In this document: in pieces, positions 1 to 9,802 of the stretch
How the letters are laid out: each line of letters starts with the position of its first letter
How positions within the stretch are numbered: position 1 is the first letter of the stretch
Origin: an uncultured Myxococcales bacterium
GTDB lineage: Bacteria; Myxococcota_A; UBA9042
Length of the DNA: 46,281 nucleotides
NCBI GenBank assembly: GCA_903929795.1
Contig: CAIYWC010000096.1
Coordinates: 1 to 46,281, forward strand
Direction: 5' to 3'
Notes under the pieces: model-generated
What the model saw: only the letters and a program-made list of their open reading frames with translations
What the model was told of the DNA's origin: nothing
Database searches by the model: none
Made by a program: the position numbers and the translations under genes

Positions 1-1879
1 CCGCGGGCGGCGGCGGTGGCGCAGGCTCCGCGGGCGGCGGTGGCGGCGCGGGCTCGGTCGGCGGTGAAGGTTCCGGCGGCGGCGGCGGCGTGGGCTCCGA
101 TGGTGGCGCTGGCTGGGTCGGCTCGGCGGGCGGCGGCGGCGTGTTGCCTTCGCTCGGCGGCGGCGGAGTTCCCCCTTCCGGCGGCGGCGTACCTTCGGGC
201 GGCGGCGTACCTTCGGGCGGCGGCGGCGCTTCCGGAGCGACGCCGTTCTTGCGCGCCTCCTCGGCCCTCTTGGCGTCGTCTTCTTCCTGCTTCTTGCGGT
301 CCGCTTCCTGCTTCTGGCGCGCTTCCTCGACTTTTTGCTTGCGCGATTCTTCCGCGTCTTTTTCGCCCTGCTCCTTGGCCTTGCGCTTGTCCTGCTCGAT
401 CTTGATCAGGTTCGCCACCTCGGACATGTAGTCGCGCACCGGATCTTTCTGGTCCACCTGCGAGCCTTTGAGTTCCAAGTACGCGTTGAAATAATCGCGC
501 GCCCGCAGGAACCGGCCCAGATCGCCGTCCACGTCCGTCATGGGATTTTCCATGTACAGAATCGCCAAATCAAAGTGAATCGCGGGGTTGCGCGGATCCT
601 GCTTCATCGCTCGCTCGTACTCGGCCTTGGCCTTGTCGGCCTTTTGCGGGTCGCGGCTGATGCGCCACGCACTGCCCAGGTTCACGCGCGCTTCCAGCAG
701 CGTCGGCTCGATCTCCAGCGACTTGGTCAGCGCCTCGATCGCCTCGTCCGGCTTCTTGGCGATAATCCAGCACACGCCCAGATTGTTCCATGCTTCCGCA
801 TAGTCCGGCCGCGTCTGCGTGGCTTTCAGGAACTGGTTGCGGGCGTTTTCCACCTCGTCGCGGCGCAGCGCCATCTGGCCGTAAAGGTAGTAAATCTGCG
901 CCATACCCGCATCGCGGTCGATCGCCTCCGACCCCGGACCGCGCCAGCTGCCGCCACCATGGGCCACGCGCATCGCGTACGCTTTTTTGCCTTTGTACAG
1001 CGATTCATCGGCGCCCGGCGGCGCTTCCGCGTCGCCCGTGTACACCGCCCACGCGCGCTCCAGCGCGGCGTTGGCCAGGCCTTCGCGGCCCATCGCCAGG
1101 TACGCTTCGCCCAGCGTGCGCATCAGCTCCGGGTTGTCCTGGTCGATCTTGATGCCCTTGATGCACTGGTCAATCGCCTGCTGGAACTGCTTGTCTTCCA
1201 CCAACGCGCGGGCGCGCGCGGCCATCAGCATCACGTCCTGGGGCCGCGCCAGCAGCGCCTTGTCGACGACGTCCAATGCGCGCGCTGCCTCGTGTTTGCG
1301 CAAAAACAGCACCGACTGCAGCACCACGGCGCGCGAATACGTCGGGTTGAGCACCACGGCATTCCCAACCGACGCTTCCGCATCTTCCATGCTGCCGGCG
1401 CGGTACTGGACAATCGCCAAGTTGTACCAAGCCGTTGCCGATTTCGGGTCCGCCTGGGTCGCGGCCTGCAGCCGCTGGCGCGCCTCGAACAGGTTATTTT
1501 CCTTCAGGAAATTCACGCCGTCGTTGAGCTGGGCTTCCGCGGGCGACGTCGTGAAGCGCACATCAGCGGGCAGGACCGGCGCGCCGTTGGTCTCCTCCGC
1601 CTTCTTCTCCGTCGGCGTCGCGACCAGCGGCGACTCCACCGCCGGCGCAGATTCTACGGCCGCGACCGTCGGCGTCGGCTCCGGCGCAACGACTGCAACC
1701 GCCGGCGCAACCGGCTGCTCCAGCGGCGGCGGCGGCACTTCCTTTTGCAGGACCGGCTCGTTGGGCATCTGGGTCATCGGCTTGTCGTCCGCCGTGTCCG
1801 TGCCGCCGCAAGCGGTCACGCCCATCGCCGCCGCGAACAGCCAGGTCGCGAGCCGAATGTGCCGGAACTTCGCGTTCAT
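1..1879 (-). CDS. TPR repeat lipoprotein, GltE/AglT-like (C-terminus cut by window edge)
   Basis: Reads from an ATG at 1879 without a stop to the left edge, about 626 residues. The N-terminus is a lipoprotein signal with lipobox VTAC (Cys about residue 23). Then come a Pro/Val-rich linker, several TPR motifs (for example AWYNLAIVQYRAGSMEDAEA and AEAWNNLGVCWIIAKKPDEA), a Lys/Glu/Gln-rich coiled coil, and a Pro-rich tail of EGTPPP and EPAPPPPPA repeats that runs off the window. The start codon overlaps the stop of the upstream TPR gene (ATGA), so it is the last visible gene of a four-gene operon. It is probably a periplasm-facing, membrane-anchored scaffold. The combination of TPR lipoprotein and large TPR proteins resembles AglT/GltE of the Myxococcus gliding machinery. 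That assignment is an inference from architecture and context. Confidence 0.85.
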   Translation of the reverse strand, partial: MNAKFRHIRLATWLFAAAMGVTACGGTDTADDKPMTQMPNEPVLQKEVPPPPLEQPVAPAVAVVAPEPTPTVAAVESAPAVESPLVATPTEKKAEETNGAPVLPADVRFTTSPAEAQLNDGVNFLKENNLFEARQRLQAATQADPKSATAWYNLAIVQYRAGSMEDAEASVGNAVVLNPTYSRAVVLQSVLFLRKHEAARALDVVDKALLARPQDVMLMAARARALVEDKQFQQAIDQCIKGIKIDQDNPELMRTLGEAYLAMGREGLANAALERAWAVYTGDAEAPPGADESLYKGKKAYAMRVAHGGGSWRGPGSEAIDRDAGMAQIYYLYGQMALRRDEVENARNQFLKATQTRPDYAEAWNNLGVCWIIAKKPDEAIEALTKSLEIEPTLLEARVNLGSAWRISRDPQKADKAKAEYERAMKQDPRNPAIHFDLAILYMENPMTDVDGDLGRFLRARDYFNAYLELKGSQVDQKDPVRDYMSEVANLIKIEQDKRKAKEQGEKDAEESRKQKVEEARQKQEADRKKQEEDDAKRAEEARKNGVAPEAPPPPEGTPPPEGTPPPEGGTPPPPSEGNTPPPPAEPTQPAPPSEPTPPPPPEPSPPTEPAPPPPPAEPAPPPPPA

Positions 1880-4800
1880 CGAAGCTCCTTGTCCGGCTCA
1901 GGCAGCGTGCCCGACGGGTCCATGACGAGCCGCTTCTCGTCTTTCAACAGCGGGTATTCCTTGGGCTTGTACTGATTGATCGCCTTGCGCAGCTCCGTGA
2001 CCCACTGATTCACGGCGCCCTTGGCTTCGGCATCTTTCAGGGCGATCGACAGGTCCTTGATGGCCTTGTCTTCGACTTGCTTGCCGAATTTCTCCATGAA
2101 TTCGTCATATTGCGCCTGCTGCTCTTCCGTCATGTTCTCAGGCTGCGGCGCGGCATAGATCGTGCGCGCCAGATACTGGAGCAGCTTGGCGCGGTACAAG
2201 TACGCGGCGTAAGACCAGTTTTGCGAGTTGAACTTCGTGACCGCTTTGTCGTACTCGTCGTACAAGCCCTTCGAGTTGTCGCGCTCGCTGCCCTTCTTGC
2301 CGTCCGGTCCGATGACCTCGCGCTCCGGGCCGAGCAGCGTGTCGAGCATCGCCTTAACTTGCTTGATCACTTCCGGCATCGCCTTGGCCGGCGCGAGCTT
2401 GGGATTCAGCGCAATCTTGGTCGCCATGAACGCGTCATAGCGCGGCTTCATCAGCATGAACTGCGCCTGCGCCGCCGCCGTCGACTCCGGCTTGCCGTTC
2501 ATCTCGTAGCCGCCCTTGGCAAAGGCTTCCAGGATCCGCTTGTACAGCTTTTCCGCGCTCTTCTTGTCGCCGCGCGATTCGTAGATATCGGCGATCATGC
2601 CGTAAGCCTTGAAGACTTTGGCAGAATTCTGCGTGTCCGCCGCGTAGCGCGCGATAAACGCTTCCAAGGCGGCGATCTGGTTGTTCACGTCGCCGCGCTT
2701 CTGGTAGTTCTCCTGGATGCGCCACGCCGAGGCCACAACGCGCTTTTTCGCGTCCGGATCCGTGTCTTTCTCGTAGCGGCTGATGATCTGCTTGTCGAGC
2801 TCAACCGCCAGGTCCCAATCGCTGTTGAAGAACGCCAACTGCGCGGCATTGGTCAGGTATTTCGCCGCTGTCTTCTGCACCTTGGGGTCGGTCGACTTGG
2901 ACGCGTTGTCGTACAGCAGCCGGTTGTCGGCGATCGCCTCGCTGATCTTGAAGAACTTGGCGTTCAAGTCCGCGCGCATCTGGACGATCTCTTCCAGGCG
3001 CTTCAAATTCAACTCTTTTTCCTTGGGATCCGTGGTCACGGCGGCGCGAATCTTGTCCTCCGCTTCCTTCAGCACTTCCACGCAGGAATCCCACTGCTCG
3101 CCGCGGTAGTAGGCGCGCGCCGAGTTCATCAGCGCCGCTTTTTGCCGCGACGTGTCGTCCACCGGCACTTGCTTGCGCAGATCGTAGTACAGCTTGCCCG
3201 CGCGCTCATACGTTGCACGCGCCTCCGCCAGCATCTTGCCCGCCTGTTCGGGATCGGCGACGGTCTCGACCTCCGCGACCTCCTTGTCGGCCTTGGCCAG
3301 CGCGTTGTCGCCGGCCTTGGCGATGTCACCCAACGCCTTTTCTTTCACAACGTTGCGAATCGTCTCGCGGCTCTTCGGGTCGCCGATCTCGTGCTTTTCA
3401 CCCCAGTCGGCGATCTCTTGCAGCTTGTCGAAGTCCTGCTCGATCGAGTACGACTCAATCAGGTCCTTGTAGGCCTCTTCCGCCAGCGCTGATTTCGGGA
3501 ACTTATTGAGAATCCACCACAAACGGTCGCGCGCCGACCAGAATTCCGGCTTGAGCTTGTCGGTGGCCAGGTCCTTGTTCACGTCGAACTGCCGGTTCTT
3601 GTACAGCAATTCCGCGACCTGCAGCGCGAGCTTGGGAATCCGGTCCGGATCGTCCTTGAACACCTCGTCGGTGTTCGTCGCCATGTAGTTGTCGACAAGC
3701 TGCATCCACTCGACCGTCATCGGGTCCATCGGCATCGGCTTGACGCGGCAGCTTGTCTGCTTGACCGTCGCCTCTTCGATCTCCTTCTTGCACGCTTCTT
3801 CTTCAACCTTATCCGAGGCTTCCGTCGGGCGAATCTCGGACAGCTGCGACGCGCTCAGGTGCTCCGGATCGTCCTTGGGATAGGACGCGCGCGCCTGCAG
3901 GATCAGCTTGGCCGCGCCCATGGCCGACATGCCCGCTTCCTCGCGGTGGTCCACGTATTTCGGCGCCTCGGGCTTGCTGTCTTCCGCCAGCGAGCGCGGA
4001 CCTTTCCAGTCCCGCACCATGACGTAGTATTCCAGCGAGCTGCGCATCGACTCGCACGCCTTCTTGACGGTCGGCACAATCGGCGCTGGCCAGATCGGCG
4101 GTGAACCGTCGTCCTTCGGCGCGTCAGACGCCGCTTTGCCCTTGCCCGGCTTGGGCGGCGGCGGCGCGGCATCGGCGGGCATGCCCTTGCAGCGGCTACC
4201 ACCAAAGTACAGGGAATCCGCGAGGATCCACGCGATGTCGTACGCCTTGGCCGATTTCGGATCGGCCTTCAGGATCGACTCGAACTCGCGCGCGGCAGCC
4301 GCGTACTTGTCCATCGCCTCGTCCATCTTGCCGGCGGCCTTCAGCGCCTGCGCCTCGCGCAGCATCAGCATCGCGAACTCGCCGCGGTACTTCGCGGTCG
4401 TGTCTTCCACCTGCTGGGCCAGATCCTTGTCGCCGCCCCATTTTTCAAACCACGACGAGTCTTTCCCGAACATCGTCAGGTACTTCTGCCGCTCCTGGGT
4501 CTGCCGGCTCTGGTCGGCCAGCGACATCTTCAGGCAAATCAGCGCGGCGTTCAGCGCCTCGGGCTTGAGTGGCTTGGTGCCGTCCTGGTGCTTCTTCAAC
4601 TGCTCGCGGCAGCCATCCGCTGCCGCCGCCAGGATGTCGATCGAACGAATCACCTTGCGCTGCATCGCCTGCGCCTCGCGCGCCATCGGCCAGCGGTCGA
4701 TCGCGTAGCCGTAGACCAGCACGGCCTGCCGGTAGTATTCGTCCTCGGACTGCTCGTACAGCGTGTTGCCGTACATCTGCAAAATATCGAACAAATACGG

Positions 4801-6108
4801 CTTGTCACCCGTCGTCAGGTCCTTGCGCACGTCCTGACGCGCCTGGAAATTCGCCTGCAGCCGCGTCAACGCCTCGCCTTGGGCAACGCCCATCCACGTG
4901 TTGGCCTTGAACTCGTCGTCGAACTTGGGCTCGATAATCGACGACACGTACAGCCGAGGCCGCAGCGCCGGGTCCAGCTGGATGCAGCCCGAGCGCGCAT
5001 CTTCCGAGCCAAAATCATCGCAAGCGTCATCGTCCCAGCTCGGCTCTGCCAGCGACTTGGCCAGGTACTCAATGGCTTCCTTGCGCAAATTCAGCTGCTT
5101 GGCCTTGACCGAGAGCTTGTCCTGGTTCTGGACTTCGTATTCGATCAGCTTTTGGAACCAGCGCACCGCGTCGGGGTAGTGGTACAGCTGGAAGTGCGAC
5201 CAGCCGAGCTTGTAGAGCGCCAACATGTAGTTCGCGTCGTCATTGCCACGCAACGCCGCGTCCGCCGCGTGCTGGTACGCCTCGGCGGCGTTCTCGAACT
5301 CGTTCTCCTCAAACCACATTTCGCCAACGCGCAGCCACGCTTCCGGCACGTACGACGACTTCGGGTAGTGCGCCTCGATCGCCGAAAACGTCGCGATCGC
5401 CTTCTCCGTCTCGCCCTGCTCGGACTCGCAAAAGCCCTGCAAATACATGGCGGCGTCCGCGTACTTGTAGTTCGGCCAGCGCCGTTCCAGCATCACGCCT
5501 TCCAGCTTGCCGGCCAGCCCATCCATCTTGGCGCCGTCCGGTAGCCAGTGCAGGTACTTGTAGATCGCGATCGAGCGCGAAAAGTCCTGATCCGGATCCT
5601 TGGGCGGGTCCAGAATCTTGCCGCGGTTGTACAGCTCCAGATCGCGGTTGTACTGGTCCTGGCCGCGGCCATAGCTCGCCTTGGTGTCCTCGTAATACAG
5701 CTCCGCCAAACGGAAAAGCGTGTCCGGCGTGTACACGTCGTGGTCGCGGTGACGGTAGATGAACTCTTCCATGCGCGCGATCGCGTCGCGCCGCAGGTCG
5801 TACTGCGCCTTGTCCAGCGCGTCGATCTGGCCCTTGTACTGCTCGTTCAGTGCCATCTTGCGCGTGTTGATCTCGCGGCCGATGAACTCCTTCACGGCCG
5901 ATTGGTACTCGGTCGCCGCCACGCGGAACTGCTGGTACGAGGCCTCAAAGCCCTTGCGCTCTTGCTTGATCGCCACGGAATCGGTGATTTCTTCGCCGCG
6001 AATCACGTATTTCGGCAGCAGGTGAACCTGTTGCGCGGAAGCGGACGCCGCGGCAAAGGCCGAAACGACGAGCACCACGCGCTGCAAACTGCGACGGTTC
6101 AGCATCAC
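1876..6108 (-). CDS. Very large periplasmic TPR protein (1,410 aa)
   Basis: Signal peptide at the N-terminus (RRSLQRVVLVVSAFAAASASA, cleavage after ASA), followed by helical TPR/Sel1-like repeats along the whole length, such as LFRLAELYYEDTKASYGRGQ and ADAAMYLQGFCESEQGETEK. A few Cys occur around residues 360-375 (DDDACDDFG, SGCIQLDP), and a Pro-rich low-complexity loop (PPPPKPGKGKAA) lies near residue 655. No catalytic motif is visible, so it is most likely a scaffold. The GTG at 6108 overlaps the upstream stop (GTGA); ATG at 6105 (TGATG) is equally possible, and GGAG lies upstream. The stop overlaps the next gene. Size and position next to a TPR lipoprotein recall AgmU/GltD of the myxobacterial glt cluster, but homology is not proven by what can be read here. 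Confidence 0.88.
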   Translation of the reverse strand: MMLNRRSLQRVVLVVSAFAAASASAQQVHLLPKYVIRGEEITDSVAIKQERKGFEASYQQFRVAATEYQSAVKEFIGREINTRKMALNEQYKGQIDALDKAQYDLRRDAIARMEEFIYRHRDHDVYTPDTLFRLAELYYEDTKASYGRGQDQYNRDLELYNRGKILDPPKDPDQDFSRSIAIYKYLHWLPDGAKMDGLAGKLEGVMLERRWPNYKYADAAMYLQGFCESEQGETEKAIATFSAIEAHYPKSSYVPEAWLRVGEMWFEENEFENAAEAYQHAADAALRGNDDANYMLALYKLGWSHFQLYHYPDAVRWFQKLIEYEVQNQDKLSVKAKQLNLRKEAIEYLAKSLAEPSWDDDACDDFGSEDARSGCIQLDPALRPRLYVSSIIEPKFDDEFKANTWMGVAQGEALTRLQANFQARQDVRKDLTTGDKPYLFDILQMYGNTLYEQSEDEYYRQAVLVYGYAIDRWPMAREAQAMQRKVIRSIDILAAAADGCREQLKKHQDGTKPLKPEALNAALICLKMSLADQSRQTQERQKYLTMFGKDSSWFEKWGGDKDLAQQVEDTTAKYRGEFAMLMLREAQALKAAGKMDEAMDKYAAAAREFESILKADPKSAKAYDIAWILADSLYFGGSRCKGMPADAAPPPPKPGKGKAASDAPKDDGSPPIWPAPIVPTVKKACESMRSSLEYYVMVRDWKGPRSLAEDSKPEAPKYVDHREEAGMSAMGAAKLILQARASYPKDDPEHLSASQLSEIRPTEASDKVEEEACKKEIEEATVKQTSCRVKPMPMDPMTVEWMQLVDNYMATNTDEVFKDDPDRIPKLALQVAELLYKNRQFDVNKDLATDKLKPEFWSARDRLWWILNKFPKSALAEEAYKDLIESYSIEQDFDKLQEIADWGEKHEIGDPKSRETIRNVVKEKALGDIAKAGDNALAKADKEVAEVETVADPEQAGKMLAEARATYERAGKLYYDLRKQVPVDDTSRQKAALMNSARAYYRGEQWDSCVEVLKEAEDKIRAAVTTDPKEKELNLKRLEEIVQMRADLNAKFFKISEAIADNRLLYDNASKSTDPKVQKTAAKYLTNAAQLAFFNSDWDLAVELDKQIISRYEKDTDPDAKKRVVASAWRIQENYQKRGDVNNQIAALEAFIARYAADTQNSAKVFKAYGMIADIYESRGDKKSAEKLYKRILEAFAKGGYEMNGKPESTAAAQAQFMLMKPRYDAFMATKIALNPKLAPAKAMPEVIKQVKAMLDTLLGPEREVIGPDGKKGSERDNSKGLYDEYDKAVTKFNSQNWSYAAYLYRAKLLQYLARTIYAAPQPENMTEEQQAQYDEFMEKFGKQVEDKAIKDLSIALKDAEAKGAVNQWVTELRKAINQYKPKEYPLLKDEKRLVMDPSGTLPEPDKELR

Positions 6109-8522
6109 TGCTCAGCTCCGTCGTCGGCGGTTAGGTTGTCCAGCACTTCGCCCAAGGTCTTCAACTTGCCGTTGCGTTCCTCTTGCAAACCCTTGATGGC
6201 ATCGGCCTTTTCCTGCTTGCGCATCCAGGCGACGTCGACGCGACCGAGGTCCGCTTCCAAAACGATCTCGCTCAAGCGATTTTGCGCCGCGCGGATCAGC
6301 CCGTAGCCGACCTGGCGCGCCATCGCCCGCGAATCGTCCTCGTACTGGCGCACAGTCACTTGATATTCCGCAATGTTGCGTTTCTCCTGGCCCAGCACAA
6401 CCATCATTCCTGAGATGCGATCATTGGCGCGGCCGGCCACCGTGTTCAGCAGATCCGCCATGGAGTTGACCAGCTTGTCGACGTCCAGCCGCACCGCGCT
6501 CAGGCGCGCAATCGCCTCGTTGGACTTGCCCAGCCGCGTCAGGGCCATGACGTAGGCATCCTGCTCAAAGTGCTGCGCCGCCAGCAGCCTGAGGCGAATC
6601 GTGTTTTCGTCGCTCGACACCTTGTCGCCAGCGCCAAACGCCTGCGAAGTCACTTCAAAATTGCTGTTCAGCTCTTCCAACTCGCGGAAAATGCGCCGGA
6701 CTTCGTCGTTGACTTCGTTCAGCCGCGCGCGAATCTCGTTCTCCTGGTCCTTGGCCATCACGATGCCGCCGTCGCCGTACAGGCGATCGTTCAACATCTT
6801 CGCCACGCCCTGAGCGTTTTGCTTCAGCTGCTCCAGCAGCAGGCGGTTTTCGCTCAGATCGCCTGACAACCGCTGAAAATCATTGGATACGCGCGTTTGG
6901 CGCAGGATGTAATCGCCCTTGGTCGGCGGCACCTTGGCAAACGCGTCCTGCCACTTCTTGCGCTGTTCCTGCAGCGCGTCGGCCTTGGTCTTCTCGTCGT
7001 CATTCATGTCGCCGTACGCCAGCGCGCGCAGCATCTCCACCGCCCGCCGACCGACGTCCACGGTGCGGTTCTGGTCTTCCGAGACGCGCATCCAGGCGTC
7101 CTTGAGCTCTGGGAACATGTCCAGCCGGCTCGCCTCGCGCAGCGCCGCGTCGATCGTCTTGGCCAGTTTGTCGGACTCCTTGACGTCCGCACGTTCCGCC
7201 GACATGTCGTCAAAAAGCGAGACAACTCGCTGCATATCCTCGTCTTTTTCGATATATTTGGCGACGCGCTCCGACACCGGGCGCGCCACCGTGTACTCTT
7301 CCGAAGCGCGGTTCAGCAGCCAGTTGAAGAAGTTCTCCAGGTTCTTGTCGTCGCGCGCAAACTGGTTCAATTCTTGGGTAATCGCGCCAAACCGCTCGAC
7401 GACGTCCTGGTACGCGGCGTCCGCCTGGTCGTACTGCTTGTCGATCATGTTGATGCGGCCACGCAGCACCGCCGCTTGCACCGCGACGCCGTCGTCGCTC
7501 ACTGTCAGCAGCAAAATATCCAAGGCTTCCAAGGCCTTCTTCGTCTCGGCAGCGGCCGCCACGCGATCCGACTTGACCCGCGCTGCGGCGACGTGGGCAG
7601 CCGCCGATTCGTACAGCGCCTCTTCGTACAGGACCGAGTTGCGGTCTACTGCCTTGTAATACTTGGTCGATTCATCATAGCGCTTGGCCTGCAGGAACAG
7701 CCGCCCCAGCGCCACGTTCGCGTAATCCAGCACTGTCGGATCCGGGCGGCGCGCCTCGTCCGTCGCGCTCGCAGCCGTCGCGACATCGACAAAGTTGCTG
7801 ATCGCCGCGTCCAGGCGCTTGTTCGCCACGTTGATCGCGCCCAGGTAGAACTTGGCCGCCGCCCACCGCTTGTCATCGGGCGCCACCGCGTTCAGGAACG
7901 TCTGCGCGCGGCCGTACGCCTTGGCCGAAAAGAACGCGCGGCCAAACTGGTAGGACAGTTCCGACTTGCGCTTGTCCTGCGGCAGCGCGTCCAAGCGCTT
8001 GGCGTACATTTCCACGTCTTCAATGCGGTGCAAACGCACTGCAATATCAGCAAGTTGCTGCAAAGCCTGCTGAAAGTATGGCGAGTTGGGCGACCGCGCG
8101 ATCGCGTCGAGGTACCGGCGCGCGCCCATGTAGTTGCGCGTGCGGAACATGCAGTCGCCGAGCATGAACAAGCCCTGACCGTAGTCGCGGCTTTTTTGAA
8201 ACTCGGGGTTCGTCACGAGGTCAGTCAGCAGCACGGACGACACGCTCAAGTTGCCGCGATCATAAGCAATTTGCGCATCAACAAAGCGCTTGTCCAGCGG
8301 AAACCGCCGCTCGCGCAGCACCGCCGCCTTGAGCGTTTCATCGATGTTCGTCACGTCCGTCTTGATGTTCGCGGCGTCGTTCTCAATGCCGCGCACGAGG
8401 TCCGACTCGCTCACGGCGTCATCCGCCAACGCCGACGCCGACGTGCCCAGCAACAGCACGGCAAGCATGTGCGCAGTCACGCGATGCGGCAGGCTCGGCG
8501 GTGGGAACGTGCGGTCGGTCAA
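6105..8522 (-). CDS. Periplasmic TPR/coiled-coil protein (805 aa)
   Basis: Secretory N-terminus (HMLAVLLLGTSASALADD) followed by TPR-like helical hairpins in the first about 400 residues (for example GQGLFMLGDCMFRTRNYMGA, SELSYQFGRAFFSAKAYGRA). The second half is long, charged and helical, with predicted coiled coil around residues 590-640 (ENEIRARLNEVNDEVRRIF) and again near the C-terminus. No enzyme motif is visible. The first in-frame start is TTG at 8522, with GAGG nine bases upstream. An internal ATG at 8468 would leave a signal peptide without its basic n-region, so the TTG was kept. The stop overlaps the start of the 1,410-aa TPR gene, implying translational coupling. Probably part of one envelope complex with its two neighbours. 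Confidence 0.85.
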   Translation of the reverse strand: MTDRTFPPPSLPHRVTAHMLAVLLLGTSASALADDAVSESDLVRGIENDAANIKTDVTNIDETLKAAVLRERRFPLDKRFVDAQIAYDRGNLSVSSVLLTDLVTNPEFQKSRDYGQGLFMLGDCMFRTRNYMGARRYLDAIARSPNSPYFQQALQQLADIAVRLHRIEDVEMYAKRLDALPQDKRKSELSYQFGRAFFSAKAYGRAQTFLNAVAPDDKRWAAAKFYLGAINVANKRLDAAISNFVDVATAASATDEARRPDPTVLDYANVALGRLFLQAKRYDESTKYYKAVDRNSVLYEEALYESAAAHVAAARVKSDRVAAAAETKKALEALDILLLTVSDDGVAVQAAVLRGRINMIDKQYDQADAAYQDVVERFGAITQELNQFARDDKNLENFFNWLLNRASEEYTVARPVSERVAKYIEKDEDMQRVVSLFDDMSAERADVKESDKLAKTIDAALREASRLDMFPELKDAWMRVSEDQNRTVDVGRRAVEMLRALAYGDMNDDEKTKADALQEQRKKWQDAFAKVPPTKGDYILRQTRVSNDFQRLSGDLSENRLLLEQLKQNAQGVAKMLNDRLYGDGGIVMAKDQENEIRARLNEVNDEVRRIFRELEELNSNFEVTSQAFGAGDKVSSDENTIRLRLLAAQHFEQDAYVMALTRLGKSNEAIARLSAVRLDVDKLVNSMADLLNTVAGRANDRISGMMVVLGQEKRNIAEYQVTVRQYEDDSRAMARQVGYGLIRAAQNRLSEIVLEADLGRVDVAWMRKQEKADAIKGLQEERNGKLKTLGEVLDNLTADDGAEQ

Positions 8523-8591
8523 GGGGTTTCGCCTCGCGGGGTGCAGAACCGGTGGTCCTGGCGGAGTTGCAATTGCTTCCGGGGCGCCTGG

Positions 8592-9593
8592 CTATTTCGC
8601 CGGCGCCGCATCGCCTTCCACCGGCTTGGCCGTCTTGTTCTGGATCAGCTTGACGTCGTATTTGATCGACGGCTTGTCCTCCAGGTCCGTGCCGATGCCA
8701 CCGCGCTCGTAGCCAATCACGGAGACTTCGGTCACGCGGCCCTTCTGGGCGTAGAACGTATAGACCGATTTCAATTTAAAAACATAGCCTTCCAAGTAGC
8801 TGAACAGGTCCGAGTTGCCGCGGTAGACCATCTCGACGGTGAGCGAGTGGTTGCCCGCCGTCGCCGTGCCGTTGAAGATCTCGAACTCCTTGCGCTGGTT
8901 CAGCAAGCCGTTCGCATTGTCCTGGTAGTAGATCTTCTTGCCGTCGAGGTAGTAAAGCACCGACTGCAGCTCAAAGAAGCTGCCCATCTCGTTCTTGTGG
9001 ATGAGCACAGCGCGCGACTCGGCGATGACGTTGTCGAGGATTTGTTCCTTCAACAGCAGCAACTTCGCCTTGGTGTTGAAGATTTTTTCCTTCACCGCGA
9101 TGACGCGCTCTTCAATGCCGCGCAGCTTCGCGTCGTACTGGGCGTCGCCGGCCGCCGGGACGACTTCTGACGCGGCAGGAGGCGCGGCGTTTCCAGCCGC
9201 CGGAGCTGCGGCGGCAGCGCCCGGTGCGGTGGGGGCAGCGCCTGGCGTGGCAGGGGCAGCGGGCTTGGGCGCGGCAGCTGTCGGCGGTGCGGCCACGGTC
9301 GGCGGTGCGGCCACGGTCGGCGGTGCGGCCACGGTCGGCGGTGCGGCTACGGTCGGCGGTGCAGCGGGGGCGGCGTCAGCCGGTGCGGCGTCAGCGGGCG
9401 GATCACCCGCGGGCGCAGTGTCACTCGTTACCGGCTCGTCGACGGGCTGGGCAAACGCCGGCGCTGCGGACGCGGACGCCCACACCAGCAGCGCCGCAAC
9501 GGCGCCAACGCGTTGGCCCACGCGCACGTGCTGCCGCTCGCTCAGGCGATGCAGTTGCGCCAGTCGATTCTTCTCTACCAGGTCGCGCACCAT
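8592..9593 (-). CDS. Secreted PA-rich, coiled-coil protein of unknown function (333 aa)
   Basis: Start chosen at ATG 9593, preceded by GAGG with good spacing; the frame is open further upstream but lacks a good start. The signal peptide ends ASASAAPAFAQ. Residues about 55-140 are an Ala/Pro-rich spacer containing a tandem TVAAPP repeat. Then come a short coiled coil (LRGIEERVIAVKEKIFNTKA) and a C-terminal beta-rich domain rich in Tyr/Phe (VLYYLDGKKIYYQDN, YVFKLKSVYTFYAQKG). No known catalytic motif is seen. It is the first gene of the four-gene operon read from the promoter at 9803-9831, 69 bp before the 805-aa TPR gene. The PA-rich spacer could span the periplasm or cell wall, with the beta domain as the functional head. 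Function unknown. Confidence 0.85.
   Translation of the reverse strand: MVRDLVEKNRLAQLHRLSERQHVRVGQRVGAVAALLVWASASAAPAFAQPVDEPVTSDTAPAGDPPADAAPADAAPAAPPTVAAPPTVAAPPTVAAPPTVAAPPTAAAPKPAAPATPGAAPTAPGAAAAAPAAGNAAPPAASEVVPAAGDAQYDAKLRGIEERVIAVKEKIFNTKAKLLLLKEQILDNVIAESRAVLIHKNEMGSFFELQSVLYYLDGKKIYYQDNANGLLNQRKEFEIFNGTATAGNHSLTVEMVYRGNSDLFSYLEGYVFKLKSVYTFYAQKGRVTEVSVIGYERGGIGTDLEDKPSIKYDVKLIQNKTAKPVEGDAAPAK
9280..9369. repeat. 18-bp in-frame minisatellite
   Basis: Four near-identical copies plus a degenerate fifth of an 18-bp unit (plus strand gtcggcggtgcggccacg). Being a multiple of three, it encodes TVAAPP repeats in the PA-rich spacer of the minus-strand protein. Copy number can change without a frameshift. 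Confidence 0.9.
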
Positions 9594-9802
9594 GGTGCCT
9601 CGCAACGTCCGTCTCGATGCAGTCTTGCGACAATTCCAACACGTGGATCGTCGCTCTGCATGGTTCTTCACGAATCGCCATCGCGCGCGATTCCTCTCTC
9701 GCCGCGCGGTTCGGTGCCGAGCCCAAACCGCGCAATGAGGCTCGCGAATGTTCCCGCGCCGGCAGATGCCGTGCGCGATCGCATTCGCGGACAATCCGAA
9801 GG

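Noticed and set aside
335..1975. Long plus-strand open frame (546 codons), and similar ones at 6897-9170, 17917-19746 and 42471-45260
   Set aside because: Arg/His/Ala-rich mirror frames of real minus-strand genes, a common effect in high-GC DNA. No domains, and the opposite-strand proteins are clearly real.
9280..9369. CRISPR array
   Set aside because: Repeats are directly abutting 18-bp coding units without spacers or cas genes.
8592..9593. Dihydrolipoamide acyltransferase (E2) similarity from the Ala/Pro-rich region
   Set aside because: The PA-rich stretch resembles E2 linkers only in composition. There is no lipoyl or catalytic domain, and the protein has a signal peptide.
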